64,000 nt of DNA from Mesoflavibacter zeaxanthinifaciens DSM 18436 (lineage in GTDB: Bacteria; Bacteroidota; Bacteroidia; Flavobacteriales; Flavobacteriaceae): contig NZ_AULQ01000008.1 in NCBI RefSeq assembly GCF_000422365.1, positions 62,001 through 126,000 on the forward strand. Reading direction: 5' to 3'. Position 1 is the first letter of the stretch, and every line of letters starts with the position of its first letter. The position numbers and the translations under genes were made by a program. The notes under the pieces are model-generated. The model did not search any database. It was not told the DNA's origin and saw only the letters and a program-made list of their open reading frames with translations. Shown piece by piece: positions 17,239 to 26,683 of this stretch.

Positions 17239-20200
17239 ATGAAACAAATTTCAACCTTAATAATGATTTTACTTTTTGCTACTACTTACGCTCAAGATGA
17301 CTATTCCAAGCTTTGGAAGCAAGTCAAAACCCATGAAAAAGATGGTTTGCCTAAAAGCGCTTTGGATGTTGTTAAGCAAATTGAAATATTAGCTAAAAAG
17401 GAGCAAAACAGTCCACAAGTTATTAAAACGCTTATTTTTAAAAGTAAGTATACACTAACCCTAGAAGAAGATGCGCAATTAAGCATTATCAGAGATTTTA
17501 AAACTGAAATAAACAACAGCCAATCGCCTACCAAAAACGTATTACAAAACTTGTTGGCTAACTTATATTGGCAGTATTTTAATCAAAATAGATATAAATT
17601 TTACAATCGTACAAAAACCGAAAGTAAAGTTGATGATGAAGATTTTAGAACTTGGGATTTAAACACTTTATTTACCGAAATACAAACGCTTTTTAATCAA
17701 TCTTTAGAAAATGAAAGCGTTTTAAAATCGACATCAATCCATCAATTTGATGCGATAATTAATAAGGCTAAAAATTCAGAAACATACAGACCAACGTTAT
17801 TTGATATTTTAAGTCACAATGCTTTAGACTTTTTTAAAACAGACGAAAACAGCATTACAAAGCCAGCATATAAATTTGAAATTGATAACGCAACCTATTT
17901 AAGTACTTCATCAAAATTTTCTACCCTAAAACTTGAAGCTAAAGACAGTACATCTTTACAACTACAGGCTTTAAAAGTGTATCAAAAACTGATTCAATTT
18001 CATCAACAAAACAAAAATTATAAAGCGTTAGTTGATGTTAATATTCAGCGTCTTGACTATGTCTTACAACATGCGACGTTTAATAATAAAGATGAAATTT
18101 ACCTTCAAACGTTAAAAGATGAAATTTTTAGTATAAAAACAGATGAAACAGCTGCGCTTTACGAGTTTGAAATTGCCGAAAAAACCTATCAAAATGGCTT
18201 ACAATACGATTCTAAAACCAGTACCGAAAATCGTTGGTTAATACAAGAAGCTTTAGCGATTGTAAACAATATTATCAAACGTTTTCCTGATAGTAAAGCC
18301 GCTAAAAACAGTACAATTTTAAAACAACAAATTTTAAATAAAGAACTACAAATTACTACCGAAACGTATATTCCAATTCAGCAAAATAGCAGATTTCTGG
18401 TACGTTATAAAAATGTAGAAAATCTTGAATTTACACTATACAACTTATCAAAAAATCAGTTAGAAACATACAACAAAACCTATCGTGAAGACGAGCGTTT
18501 AAAGTTCATAAAAACTTTAAAACAACACACGAATTGGAACAATAATTTAAAAAACGAAAACGACTACCAATCGCACACAACAGAAGTTGTTGTACCAAAA
18601 TTATCTAATGGAAGCTATCTAATTCTTGCTAGAGCCAATAGCGATTTGTACGCTACGCAAACCTTTCAAATTACCGATTTTGCGTTAACCGAAATGGAAA
18701 CCAATAACGAAGTTATTTTTCAATTAATAGACAGAAATAACGGGCAACCTATTCAAAATGCAACTTTAGATATTACGTACCGTAAAAATTACAAAAACAA
18801 ATACCATAACTCGACATTAAAAACCGACGTATTTGGTAAAGCTACCTTAAAAAAAGCGTCAACCTATCTTTCAGACGTTAGTGCAGAAGTTAATCACAAC
18901 AACCAAACTGCTTATTTTGGCAATTATTACGTTGGCAGAACATACGATAATACTAACAAAGAAGAAACACGTTACAACACATTTGTTTTTACAGACAGAA
19001 GTATTTACAGACCTAGCCAAACTGTTTATTTTAAGGCAATCGCCATTAAAACATTTAAACAAAAATCTGAAGTATTACAAAACGAAGCAGTTTACGCTAT
19101 TCTTTATAATGTAAACAATGAAGAAGTTGGTCGTTTAGAATTAAAAACCAATGATTTTGGATCGGTTGCTGGCGAGTTTATTTTACCAAATTCAGGTTTA
19201 AACGGACGATACAAAATTCAAATTTTAGGAAAAAATCACACCTTTGATAATGGTAGACATTATTTTTCAGTTGAAGAATACAAACGTCCAAAATTTGAAG
19301 CAAATTTTAATCCAATCACCGAAACCTTCAAAATTAACGATAGTATTACCATAAAAGGTAACGCAAAAGCCTACGCTGGTAGTAATATTAGCGATACTAA
19401 AGTCACTTACACCGTAAAACGCAAAGTACAATATCCAACTTGGTGGTACTGGCGCAGACCGTATTTTAACAGCGAACCTCAAGAAATAACTCACGGTGAA
19501 ACCACAACAAATGATAAAGGTGAATTTGATATTACATTTAAAGCCATACCAGACCAAAGTGTTGATCAAAAATCACAACCTATTTTTAATTACGAAGTCA
19601 CTGCAGACATCACCGATATTAATGGTGAAACTAGAAGTGCAACGACTATCGTCAACGTTGGCTATCATGCTTTAACAGCAACTATGTCTGTAAAAAGTGA
19701 ATTAGATAAAACCAATAAAGCGCATGCAATCCAAATCGATACTAAAAATTTAAATGGCGAATTTGTTTCTGCAAAAGGCACCATTAAAATTTACAAACTT
19801 AAAGCGCCAAATCAAGTATTAAGAAAACGTCCTTGGGATGCACCAGATTATCATAATTTAAGTGAAACTGAATTTAAAAACCTATTTCCACACGATGCTT
19901 ATAATAACGAAGATGATAGTCAATTTTGGGATAAAGGTAAAATTTTGCTTACTAAAGAATTCAATACTGAAAACACTAAAGACGTTAAACTTGGTAACAT
20001 CAGAAAATGGGATTCTGGTAAATACCTTATTGTTTTAGAAAGCAAAGATAAGTTTGGACAATTAGTGAAAGATGAAACCAGAACAACACTTTACAGTGAA
20101 AAAGATAACACTGTTTCAGACAACCAATTGTTTACCATTACCACAAACAAAGACAGTTACCAACCTAACGACACTGCAGTAATCACATTTGGTAGTGCAG

Positions 20201-23200
20201 CGACAAACCTTACTGTTTTTATTGATGTAGAAAAAGACAACCGTATTATCAATAGTAATAAATACGTAATAAACAACGAGAAAAAAACCATTCGTATTCC
20301 TGTTACAGATAAAGATCTTGGTGGTTTTGCAGTACATTATAGTTTTGCTGCTTTTAATAGCTATACCGCTAACACTTTAGCTATTTCTGTGCCATATCCA
20401 AAAACCGATTTAGAAATAGAAACCACAACCTTTAGAGACAAAATACAACCAGGAACAGATGAGACTTGGAGCTTCAAAATTAAAGGACCAAAAGGTGAAA
20501 AAATCTCAGCCGAATTATTAGCCAGCATGTATGATGCCTCTTTAGACCAATTTAAATCACATAGTTGGGAATTTAATCCGTTGTATCAACCTACATACAA
20601 TCCAAATCATAACAAAAACAACGGAAACAGTTTTGGACAACGCGGATTTAGAGTCATAAATAATAACAAGAATTACTATAACTATCCAACACAACAATAC
20701 GATCAAATTAATTGGTTTGGGTTGAGTTTTGGTAATAATTATAGATATGATGCTTTACAAGGAAGAGCTGCAGGCGTATCTGTTCCTGCTCCAGAATCTA
20801 TTGAAGTTGTTGAAGATGAAGAAGAAGTTATTGTGTCAGATATTTCTGTAGTTTCATCAAATGAAAGTGATTATAAAAATTCAAATCTAGATACAGCCTA
20901 TTATATACCTAATGAAGCTCTTAAACTAAAAGACAAAAAAGAATATTATTTCTTAATGAAAAAAGGAAAAATTATTGATAAACAAGAAATAGATTTCAGC
21001 ACTGTTACAATTCGTAAAAACTTACAAGAAACAGCGTTTTTCTTTCCGCAGTTACAAACAGATAAAGATGGTAACGTCAGTTTCAATTTCACAACACCAG
21101 AAACATTAACCAAATGGAAACTACAATTATTAGCACATACAAAAACTCTGAAAAGCTCAGTTTCAACTTTAGAAACGGTGACGCAAAAAGAGCTTATGGT
21201 TATACCAAACGCACCTCGTTTTTTACGTCAAGGTGACCAAATAACCATTAGCACTAAAATTGCCAACTTATCTGATAAAGCTTTATCAGGACAAGCTAAA
21301 TTAATATTGACTGATGCAGTTTCTGCTGAAGATATTACGTCTTTGCTTGTCAGCTCAAACTCAGTCGAGAATTTCACCATAGACAAAGACAACAATACAC
21401 AAGTCTCTTGGCAACTATCTATTACAGATACGGTAAATGCTGTTCAATATAAAATTGTGGCAAAAGCAGGAGATTTTAGTGATGGTGAACAAAATGCGTT
21501 ACCAGTTTTAACCAACAGAATGTTAGTTACCGAAACATTACCAATGTGGATTAGAAGTAACCAAACTAGAACATTTACACTAGATAAGCTTAAAAACACC
21601 TCATCAAGCACTTTAAAACATCATAAATTAACGTTAGAAATGACTAGCAATCCTGCTTGGTATGCGGTACAAGCTTTACCTTATTTAATGGAATATCCTT
21701 ACGATTGCAACGAGCAAACCTTTAGTAGATATTACGCTAATGCGTTGGCTAGTCATATTGCAAATAGTAATCCGCGAATTCAAGAGGTATTTAATCAATG
21801 GAAAAATACCGATGCGTTGATTAGTAATTTAGAGAAAAACCAAGAACTTAAATCTATTTTAATTCAAGAAACACCTTGGTTACGCGATGCGCAAAGCGAA
21901 ACCGAACAGAAAAAACGTATTGCATTGCTTTTCGATTTAAATAAAATGAATAACGAATTGCAAAACGCTAAAAACAAATTAAAACAAAACCAAATGTCTA
22001 ATGGCGCTTGGGCTTGGTTTAATGGCGGACGACCAAACCGTTTTATCACGCAACACATTATAACTGGTTTTGGACATTTAAAACAACTTAATGTCATTCA
22101 GAGCGACAGCGAAGAATCTATGATCAAAAAAGCAATCCAGTATTTAGATTCAGAATTTGTAGAAGAATACAACAACTTAACTAAATACAACAAAGATGTA
22201 GATTTAAGCAAAGACCATTTAAGTCATATGCAAATACATTATTTGTACATGCGTAGCTTTTTCCCAGAAATTAAAACGTCTAAAGAAGTAAAAACGATAA
22301 TGGATTATTATCAGTCTCAAATTCAAAACTATTGGTTAAACAGAAGTCTGTATAACAAAGGATTGATGGCATTAATTTCTTATAGAAATAATGACACTAA
22401 TACCACTTCTAAAATTTTAAATTCATTAAAAGAAACCAGTATAACTAGTGAAGAATTAGGTATGTATTGGAAATCTAACGAAAACTCTTGGTATTGGTAT
22501 CAAGCACCAATTGAAACACAAGCGTTACTAATTGAAACATTTTCTGAAGCTGGTAATGTCATTCAAAATGAAACGAAGAATCTTGAAACCATAGATAATC
22601 TTAAAATCTGGTTACTTAAAAACAAGCAAACCAACCGTTGGAAAACAACCAAAGCTACTACCGAAGCTGTGTACGCATTATTACTTCAAGGTAGCGATTG
22701 GTTAAGTGTAACGGATATGGTAGACATTGTTTTAGGTAATCAAAAAATAGATCCTAATACTATGGAAGACGTTAAAGTTGAAGCTGGAACTGGCTATTTT
22801 AAAACGTCTTGGTCTGCTAATGAAATTTCGTCTAAAATGGCAGAAGTAAAAATCTCTAAAAAAGGAGAAGGAATTGCTTGGGGAAGTTTATACTGGCAGT
22901 ACTTTGAAGACTTAGATAAAATTACCTCTGCGAAAACGCCACTTCAACTAAAGAAAAAATTATTCTTAAAAACTAATACAGATACTGGTGAAACACTTAC
23001 CGAAATTAATAAAGAAACCAAACTTAAAGTTGGCGATTTAGTAACCGTAAGAATCGAATTAAGAAGCGACAGAAACATGGAATTTATCCACATGAAAGAT
23101 ATGCGTGCAGCAGGTTTAGAGCCAACCAATGTGATTAGTCAATACAAATGGCAAGACGGTTTAGGCTTTTATCAAAGCACAAAAGACGCAAGTACAAACT

Positions 23201-23358
23201 TCTTTTTTGATTACCTACCAAAAGGTGTTTATGTGTTTGAATATGATTTACGCGTAAATAATGCTGGTAACATGAGTAATGGTATAACTACTATACAAAG
23301 CATGTATGCACCAGAATTTAGTAGTCACAGTGAAGGCGTAAGAATTGATGTTGAATAA
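17239..23358 (+). CDS. Bacterial alpha-2-macroglobulin family protein
   Basis: 2039 residues with a Sec signal peptide (MKQISTLIMILLFATTYAQ) and no lipobox. Order: an N-terminal helical region (20-370), macroglobulin beta domains including the MG2-type FTDRSIYRPSQTVYFK near 583, the A2M domain (FFFPQLQTDKDGNVSF, near 1264), a thioester-bearing alpha-toroid with YDCNEQTFSR, in which Cys1490 and Gln1493 keep the CxEQ thioester pair, and a C-terminal MG10-like domain ending MYAPEFSSHSEGVRI. Such proteins are periplasmic protease traps. The usual partner pbpC (PBP1C) is not adjacent. A fragment of a dispersed repeat is read in frame at 1619-1627. A palindromic terminator follows. Confidence 0.93.
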   Translation: MKQISTLIMILLFATTYAQDDYSKLWKQVKTHEKDGLPKSALDVVKQIEILAKKEQNSPQVIKTLIFKSKYTLTLEEDAQLSIIRDFKTEINNSQSPTKNVLQNLLANLYWQYFNQNRYKFYNRTKTESKVDDEDFRTWDLNTLFTEIQTLFNQSLENESVLKSTSIHQFDAIINKAKNSETYRPTLFDILSHNALDFFKTDENSITKPAYKFEIDNATYLSTSSKFSTLKLEAKDSTSLQLQALKVYQKLIQFHQQNKNYKALVDVNIQRLDYVLQHATFNNKDEIYLQTLKDEIFSIKTDETAALYEFEIAEKTYQNGLQYDSKTSTENRWLIQEALAIVNNIIKRFPDSKAAKNSTILKQQILNKELQITTETYIPIQQNSRFLVRYKNVENLEFTLYNLSKNQLETYNKTYREDERLKFIKTLKQHTNWNNNLKNENDYQSHTTEVVVPKLSNGSYLILARANSDLYATQTFQITDFALTEMETNNEVIFQLIDRNNGQPIQNATLDITYRKNYKNKYHNSTLKTDVFGKATLKKASTYLSDVSAEVNHNNQTAYFGNYYVGRTYDNTNKEETRYNTFVFTDRSIYRPSQTVYFKAIAIKTFKQKSEVLQNEAVYAILYNVNNEEVGRLELKTNDFGSVAGEFILPNSGLNGRYKIQILGKNHTFDNGRHYFSVEEYKRPKFEANFNPITETFKINDSITIKGNAKAYAGSNISDTKVTYTVKRKVQYPTWWYWRRPYFNSEPQEITHGETTTNDKGEFDITFKAIPDQSVDQKSQPIFNYEVTADITDINGETRSATTIVNVGYHALTATMSVKSELDKTNKAHAIQIDTKNLNGEFVSAKGTIKIYKLKAPNQVLRKRPWDAPDYHNLSETEFKNLFPHDAYNNEDDSQFWDKGKILLTKEFNTENTKDVKLGNIRKWDSGKYLIVLESKDKFGQLVKDETRTTLYSEKDNTVSDNQLFTITTNKDSYQPNDTAVITFGSAATNLTVFIDVEKDNRIINSNKYVINNEKKTIRIPVTDKDLGGFAVHYSFAAFNSYTANTLAISVPYPKTDLEIETTTFRDKIQPGTDETWSFKIKGPKGEKISAELLASMYDASLDQFKSHSWEFNPLYQPTYNPNHNKNNGNSFGQRGFRVINNNKNYYNYPTQQYDQINWFGLSFGNNYRYDALQGRAAGVSVPAPESIEVVEDEEEVIVSDISVVSSNESDYKNSNLDTAYYIPNEALKLKDKKEYYFLMKKGKIIDKQEIDFSTVTIRKNLQETAFFFPQLQTDKDGNVSFNFTTPETLTKWKLQLLAHTKTLKSSVSTLETVTQKELMVIPNAPRFLRQGDQITISTKIANLSDKALSGQAKLILTDAVSAEDITSLLVSSNSVENFTIDKDNNTQVSWQLSITDTVNAVQYKIVAKAGDFSDGEQNALPVLTNRMLVTETLPMWIRSNQTRTFTLDKLKNTSSSTLKHHKLTLEMTSNPAWYAVQALPYLMEYPYDCNEQTFSRYYANALASHIANSNPRIQEVFNQWKNTDALISNLEKNQELKSILIQETPWLRDAQSETEQKKRIALLFDLNKMNNELQNAKNKLKQNQMSNGAWAWFNGGRPNRFITQHIITGFGHLKQLNVIQSDSEESMIKKAIQYLDSEFVEEYNNLTKYNKDVDLSKDHLSHMQIHYLYMRSFFPEIKTSKEVKTIMDYYQSQIQNYWLNRSLYNKGLMALISYRNNDTNTTSKILNSLKETSITSEELGMYWKSNENSWYWYQAPIETQALLIETFSEAGNVIQNETKNLETIDNLKIWLLKNKQTNRWKTTKATTEAVYALLLQGSDWLSVTDMVDIVLGNQKIDPNTMEDVKVEAGTGYFKTSWSANEISSKMAEVKISKKGEGIAWGSLYWQYFEDLDKITSAKTPLQLKKKLFLKTNTDTGETLTEINKETKLKVGDLVTVRIELRSDRNMEFIHMKDMRAAGLEPTNVISQYKWQDGLGFYQSTKDASTNFFFDYLPKGVYVFEYDLRVNNAGNMSNGITTIQSMYAPEFSSHSEGVRIDVE
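22093..22119 (+). repeat. Dispersed-repeat-like segment inside the macroglobulin ORF
   Basis: GTCATTCAGAGCGACAGCG followed by AAGAATCT closely resembles the intergenic Bacteroidota repeat GTCATTCTGAGCGNAG(T)CGAAGAATCT. Here it is read in frame as VIQSDSEES (1619-1627) in the loop between two toroid helices. Confidence 0.5.
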
Positions 23359-23377
23359 TAATGTAATTATTGAATAC

Positions 23378-23409
23378 AAAAAAGGCTTCCAAATTTGGAA
23401 GCCTTTTTT
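23378..23409. terminator. Bidirectional terminator, macroglobulin/SDR convergence
   Basis: A perfect 32-bp palindrome of A6, GGCTTCCAAA, TTTGGAAGCC and T6. It serves the plus-strand macroglobulin gene (stop 23358) and the minus-strand SDR gene (stop 23420). Confidence 0.92.
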
Positions 23410-23419
23410 GTATCTATAG

Positions 23420-24142
23420 TTATTTACTTGGCGGCGTTGTTGGTCGTACTTCAATTTTACTTGGTAATGTACGTGGATGCATTTTTAATAAATCAACCAC
23501 TAACTCGCCAATATCTTCAATTTGTATTTTCCATGCGCCTTCATCACTTGGCTCGTTACCATTAAAGTAAGTCGAAACAGATCCTGGCATAATCGTACTT
23601 ACTTTTATACCATATTTACGTAAATCTAACATTACCGCTTGGGTAAATCCTGTAACACCAAATTTACTAGCATTGTAAGCAGATCCTCCAGCAAAAAAGT
23701 TAGTTCCTGCTAAACTAGAAATAGTAATATAATACCCTTTACTTACTTTAAGTGCATCTACACTTGCTTTAATCGAATTAAAAACGCCGGTTAGATTGGT
23801 ATCTATAACTTCGTTCCATTGTTGTGAAGTTAAATCTTCTATACTACCAAAATGTCCTAATCCTGCATTAGCAATAACAATGTCTAACTGTCCAAAGGTC
23901 TCAACAGTTGTTTTAACAGCTTGTTGCTGACTTTCTAATTGTCTTACATCTGCTTCTAGTCCGATTGCTTTTGCTGTAGATACATCTGCGTTTAGTTGTC
24001 CTGCTGCTTTTTGAGCAGATTCTGCACTTCTACTGGTTATAGCTACGTTAACACCTTGTTGCATTAATGCATAGGCAATACCATATCCAATGCCTTTTGA
24101 TCCGCCTGTTATTAAAGCGACTTTATTATTTAAATTGCTCAT
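23420..24142 (-). CDS. Short-chain dehydrogenase/reductase
   Basis: 240 residues, classical SDR. The cofactor loop is TGGSKGIGYG (12-21), NAG at about 92-94, the catalytic Ser in ISSLAG and YNASK (Tyr/Lys) in SAYNASKFG. Arg in TSRS after beta-2 suggests NADP(H). Resembles 3-ketoacyl-ACP reductase-like SDRs but the substrate is unknown. TAACTTTG box 27 bases upstream. Confidence 0.88.
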   Translation of the reverse strand: MSNLNNKVALITGGSKGIGYGIAYALMQQGVNVAITSRSAESAQKAAGQLNADVSTAKAIGLEADVRQLESQQQAVKTTVETFGQLDIVIANAGLGHFGSIEDLTSQQWNEVIDTNLTGVFNSIKASVDALKVSKGYYITISSLAGTNFFAGGSAYNASKFGVTGFTQAVMLDLRKYGIKVSTIMPGSVSTYFNGNEPSDEGAWKIQIEDIGELVVDLLKMHPRTLPSKIEVRPTTPPSK

Positions 24143-24168
24143 AGAATTTTATTTTTTTGGTTGAAACC

Positions 24169-24176
24169 CAAAGTTA
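24169..24176 (-). promoter_or_regulatory. TAnnTTTG -7 box for the SDR gene
   Basis: TAACTTTG on the minus strand, 26 bases before the SDR ATG. Confidence 0.45.
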
Positions 24177-24268
24177 CAAAACCTACAACGCAAGTCGAAT
24201 TTTAAAATGTTAGGATATTTATAAAATTGAAATAATCTCTGACTTGAACACTAGGACAGCAAACATAC

Positions 24269-24358
24269 CGCGTTAAGGATTGAATGGCATGTTTGAGCTC
24301 TCCCAACTTTTTAGTTGGGAAGCGAGTAATGAAAGCCTGACCCTTTTAGGGTAACGCC
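24269..24358 (+). repeat. Dispersed intergenic repeat, copy 3
   Basis: It begins CGCGTTAAGGATTGAATGGC, has GTTTGAGCTC, a variable hairpin TCCCAAC/GTTGGGA, GAAAGCCTGAC, and a CCCTTTTAGGG hairpin leading to GTAACGCC. Ends and the GAAAGCC(C/T)GAC box match copies 1 and 2; the middle is replaced. Lies between the SDR promoter and the obg 3' end. Confidence 0.7.
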
Positions 24359-24367
24359 AAAATAAAA

Positions 24368-25363
24368 TTAATTAAGCATGTCCCATAATTTATCTTTAAG
24401 CGTTGTAATGCCTTGTTGAGCTACACTTGAGATAAATTGATATGGAATTGGTAAGGTTTTGTCTAACTCTTGCTTTAATTCGGCTTTAAGCTCGTCATCC
24501 AACATATCACATTTTGAGATGGCTATCATACGGTCTTTATCCAACATTTCTGGATTGTAACGTCTAAGCTCGTCTAACAAAATCTCGTATTGTTTGTTAA
24601 TATCTGGCGCATCTGCTGGAATTAAAAATAGCAATACCGAATTACGCTCTATGTGACGTAAAAAGTAATAGCCTAATCCTTTACCTTCGGCAGCTCCTTC
24701 TATAATCCCTGGTATATCTGCCATCACAAAAGTTTGATAATCGCGATATTTTACGATACCTAGATTTGGCTTTAAAGTTGTAAACTCGTAATCTGCTATT
24801 TTTGGTTTTGCAGCGGTCATTACAGATAGTAAAGTAGATTTTCCTGCGTTAGGAAAACCTACTAAACCTACATCTGCTAAGACTTTAAGCTCTAATGTTA
24901 TGTCTTTTTCTTCTAACGGAATACCTGGTTGCGCGTAACGTGGTGTTTGGTTGGTACTGCTTTTAAAGTGCCAGTTACCTAATCCACCTTTTCCTCCTTC
25001 GGCAACAATTTTTTCTTCACCTTGTTCTGTAATCTCAAAAAGGATATCGTTAGTTTCTGTATCTCTTACTACGGTTCCTAATGGGACTTCGATAATGTAA
25101 TCTTCTCCATCAGATCCTGTACTACGATTACTACTACCATCGCCACCATGACCTGCACGGATATGACGTTGAAATTTTAAATGTAGTAACGTCCAAAGGT
25201 TTTCGTTACCTCTAATAATTACGTGTCCTCCACGTCCACCATCGCCTCCATCTGGTCCACCTTTTGCGTTATATTTTTCGCGGTTAAGATGCGCAGATCC
25301 TTTCCCTCCTTTTCCTGAAGAGACATGCATTTTTACGTAATCTACAAAGTTACCTTCGGTCAT
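24368..25363 (-). CDS. obg: GTPase Obg (ObgE/CgtA)
   Basis: 331 residues. The N-terminal Obg fold is Gly-rich ([28 protein letters not shown]), residues 1-160. The G domain has P-loop GFPNAGKS (169-176), [17 protein letters not shown] (G3/switch II) and SKCD near 285-288 in place of the usual NKxD. The protein stops after the G domain, without the C-terminal OCT domain. Obg is an essential GTPase of large ribosomal subunit assembly and stress signalling. About 85 bases downstream of the HPRT-Adk gene, same strand. Confidence 0.95.
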   Translation of the reverse strand: MTEGNFVDYVKMHVSSGKGGKGSAHLNREKYNAKGGPDGGDGGRGGHVIIRGNENLWTLLHLKFQRHIRAGHGGDGSSNRSTGSDGEDYIIEVPLGTVVRDTETNDILFEITEQGEEKIVAEGGKGGLGNWHFKSSTNQTPRYAQPGIPLEEKDITLELKVLADVGLVGFPNAGKSTLLSVMTAAKPKIADYEFTTLKPNLGIVKYRDYQTFVMADIPGIIEGAAEGKGLGYYFLRHIERNSVLLFLIPADAPDINKQYEILLDELRRYNPEMLDKDRMIAISKCDMLDDELKAELKQELDKTLPIPYQFISSVAQQGITTLKDKLWDMLN

Positions 25364-25448
25364 TTATTTAATTTATTTGCGAATTTATGAATTCGTTTTA
25401 TGAAGGTTTTAATTATTTCAAATTAACCAAAAAACGAATAAACTCATT

Positions 25449-26564
25449 TTAAAGTTTATCGATTACAGTACAAAGACGTTCTGTAATCTCTTCTATACTA
25501 CCAACACCATCTACTCCAAAGTATTTATCTTGAGCTGAGTAGTAATCTTTTAAGATAGCGGTTTTGTTGTAGTATTCTTTAATTCTATTTCTAATAATAG
25601 ACTCGTCTGCATCATCTGCTCTACCACTAGATTTACCACGTTCTAAAAGACGTTGTACTAACACTTCGTCGTCTACTTCTAAAGCGATCATCGCATTAAT
25701 TTGAGAATCTTTAGTATCCATTAATTTACTTAATGCTTCTGCTTGCGCGTTAGTACGCGGAAAACCATCAAATATAAATCCGTTAGCGTCTGCATTTTTT
25801 TCAACTTCTGCATTTAGCATGTCAATAGTTACTTGGTCTGGTACAAGCTCGCCTTTATCCATGTATGACTTAGCCAACATACCTAATGCTGTTTCGTTTT
25901 TGATATTAAATCTAAATACATCGCCAGTAGAAATATGTACTAAGTTATATTTTTCTTTTAAAAAGTTTGCTTGTGTGCCTTTACCTGCTCCTGGAGGACC
26001 AAATAATACTAAATTAGTCATGTGTTGTGTTGTTTTTAGTTGATATACTGCTGGCAAGTCTCTACCTAATCCATCATAGTCTAATCCATATCCTACAATA
26101 AATTTGTTAGGTATTTCTATACCAACATAATGAAGTTTAAAGTCTTTTTTATAAGCTTCTGGTTTATAAAACAGTGTAGCAATAACTAGTTGCTTTACAT
26201 TTTCGTTTTTAAAAATACGATGAATTTCATGTAATGTATTACCTGTATCTATTATGTCTTCTAAAATAACTACAGTTCTTCCTGTTAAATCTTGGGTTAA
26301 ACCAATTAACCTTTGAATATCTTCTGTAGATTTAACGCCTTCATAAGACGCTAATTTTATAAAGGTAACTTCACAAGGTTTTGGATATTTTTTTACAAAA
26401 TCACTTACTAACATAAACGATCCGTTTAATATCCCTATAAAAACAGGTACTTCGTCTCCTAAGTCATTTGCAACATCTTGTGCCATTTTTGTTACAGCAG
26501 CATCTATTTGTTGTTCAGAAATAAAAGGTTTAAATTCTTTGTCGTGAAGCTTTATAGTTTTCAT
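25449..26564 (-). CDS. Fused hypoxanthine phosphoribosyltransferase-adenylate kinase
   Basis: 371 residues in a single frame. Residues 1-177 are a purine phosphoribosyltransferase with the PRPP loop LEDIIDTGNT (101-110) and YGLDYDGLGRDLPAVYQL at its end. After a linker KTTQH comes a complete short-type adenylate kinase from Met182: P-loop GPPGAGKGT (189-197), GFIFDGFPRT, RLLERGKSSGRADD. The two enzymes link purine salvage (hypoxanthine/guanine to IMP/GMP) with AMP/ADP balance. Met182 (ATG at 26021) could also be an internal start giving free Adk. The TATATTTG box 18 bases before the first ATG shows where the mRNA starts. Divergent from purK. Confidence 0.93.
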   Translation of the reverse strand: MKTIKLHDKEFKPFISEQQIDAAVTKMAQDVANDLGDEVPVFIGILNGSFMLVSDFVKKYPKPCEVTFIKLASYEGVKSTEDIQRLIGLTQDLTGRTVVILEDIIDTGNTLHEIHRIFKNENVKQLVIATLFYKPEAYKKDFKLHYVGIEIPNKFIVGYGLDYDGLGRDLPAVYQLKTTQHMTNLVLFGPPGAGKGTQANFLKEKYNLVHISTGDVFRFNIKNETALGMLAKSYMDKGELVPDQVTIDMLNAEVEKNADANGFIFDGFPRTNAQAEALSKLMDTKDSQINAMIALEVDDEVLVQRLLERGKSSGRADDADESIIRNRIKEYYNKTAILKDYYSAQDKYFGVDGVGSIEEITERLCTVIDKL

Positions 26565-26581
26565 TGTAAAAAATTAAAAAG

Positions 26582-26589
26582 CAAATATA
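26582..26589 (-). promoter_or_regulatory. TAnnTTTG -7 box for the HPRT-Adk gene
   Basis: TATATTTG on the minus strand, 17 bases before the start codon. Confidence 0.5.
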
Positions 26590-26653
26590 AGGATTTGTAG
26601 CAGCTTAACGATATTTGATTTAGATTTTTAAAGGCTATTTTACATTTAAAATG

Positions 26654-26661
26654 TATTTTTG
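26654..26661 (+). promoter_or_regulatory. TAnnTTTG -7 box for purKE
   Basis: TATTTTTG, 22 bases before ATG 26684. It overlaps the possible upstream start at 26651 and so supports the later ATG. Confidence 0.55.
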
Positions 26662-26683
26662 TTGCACACAACTAATATTAAAA

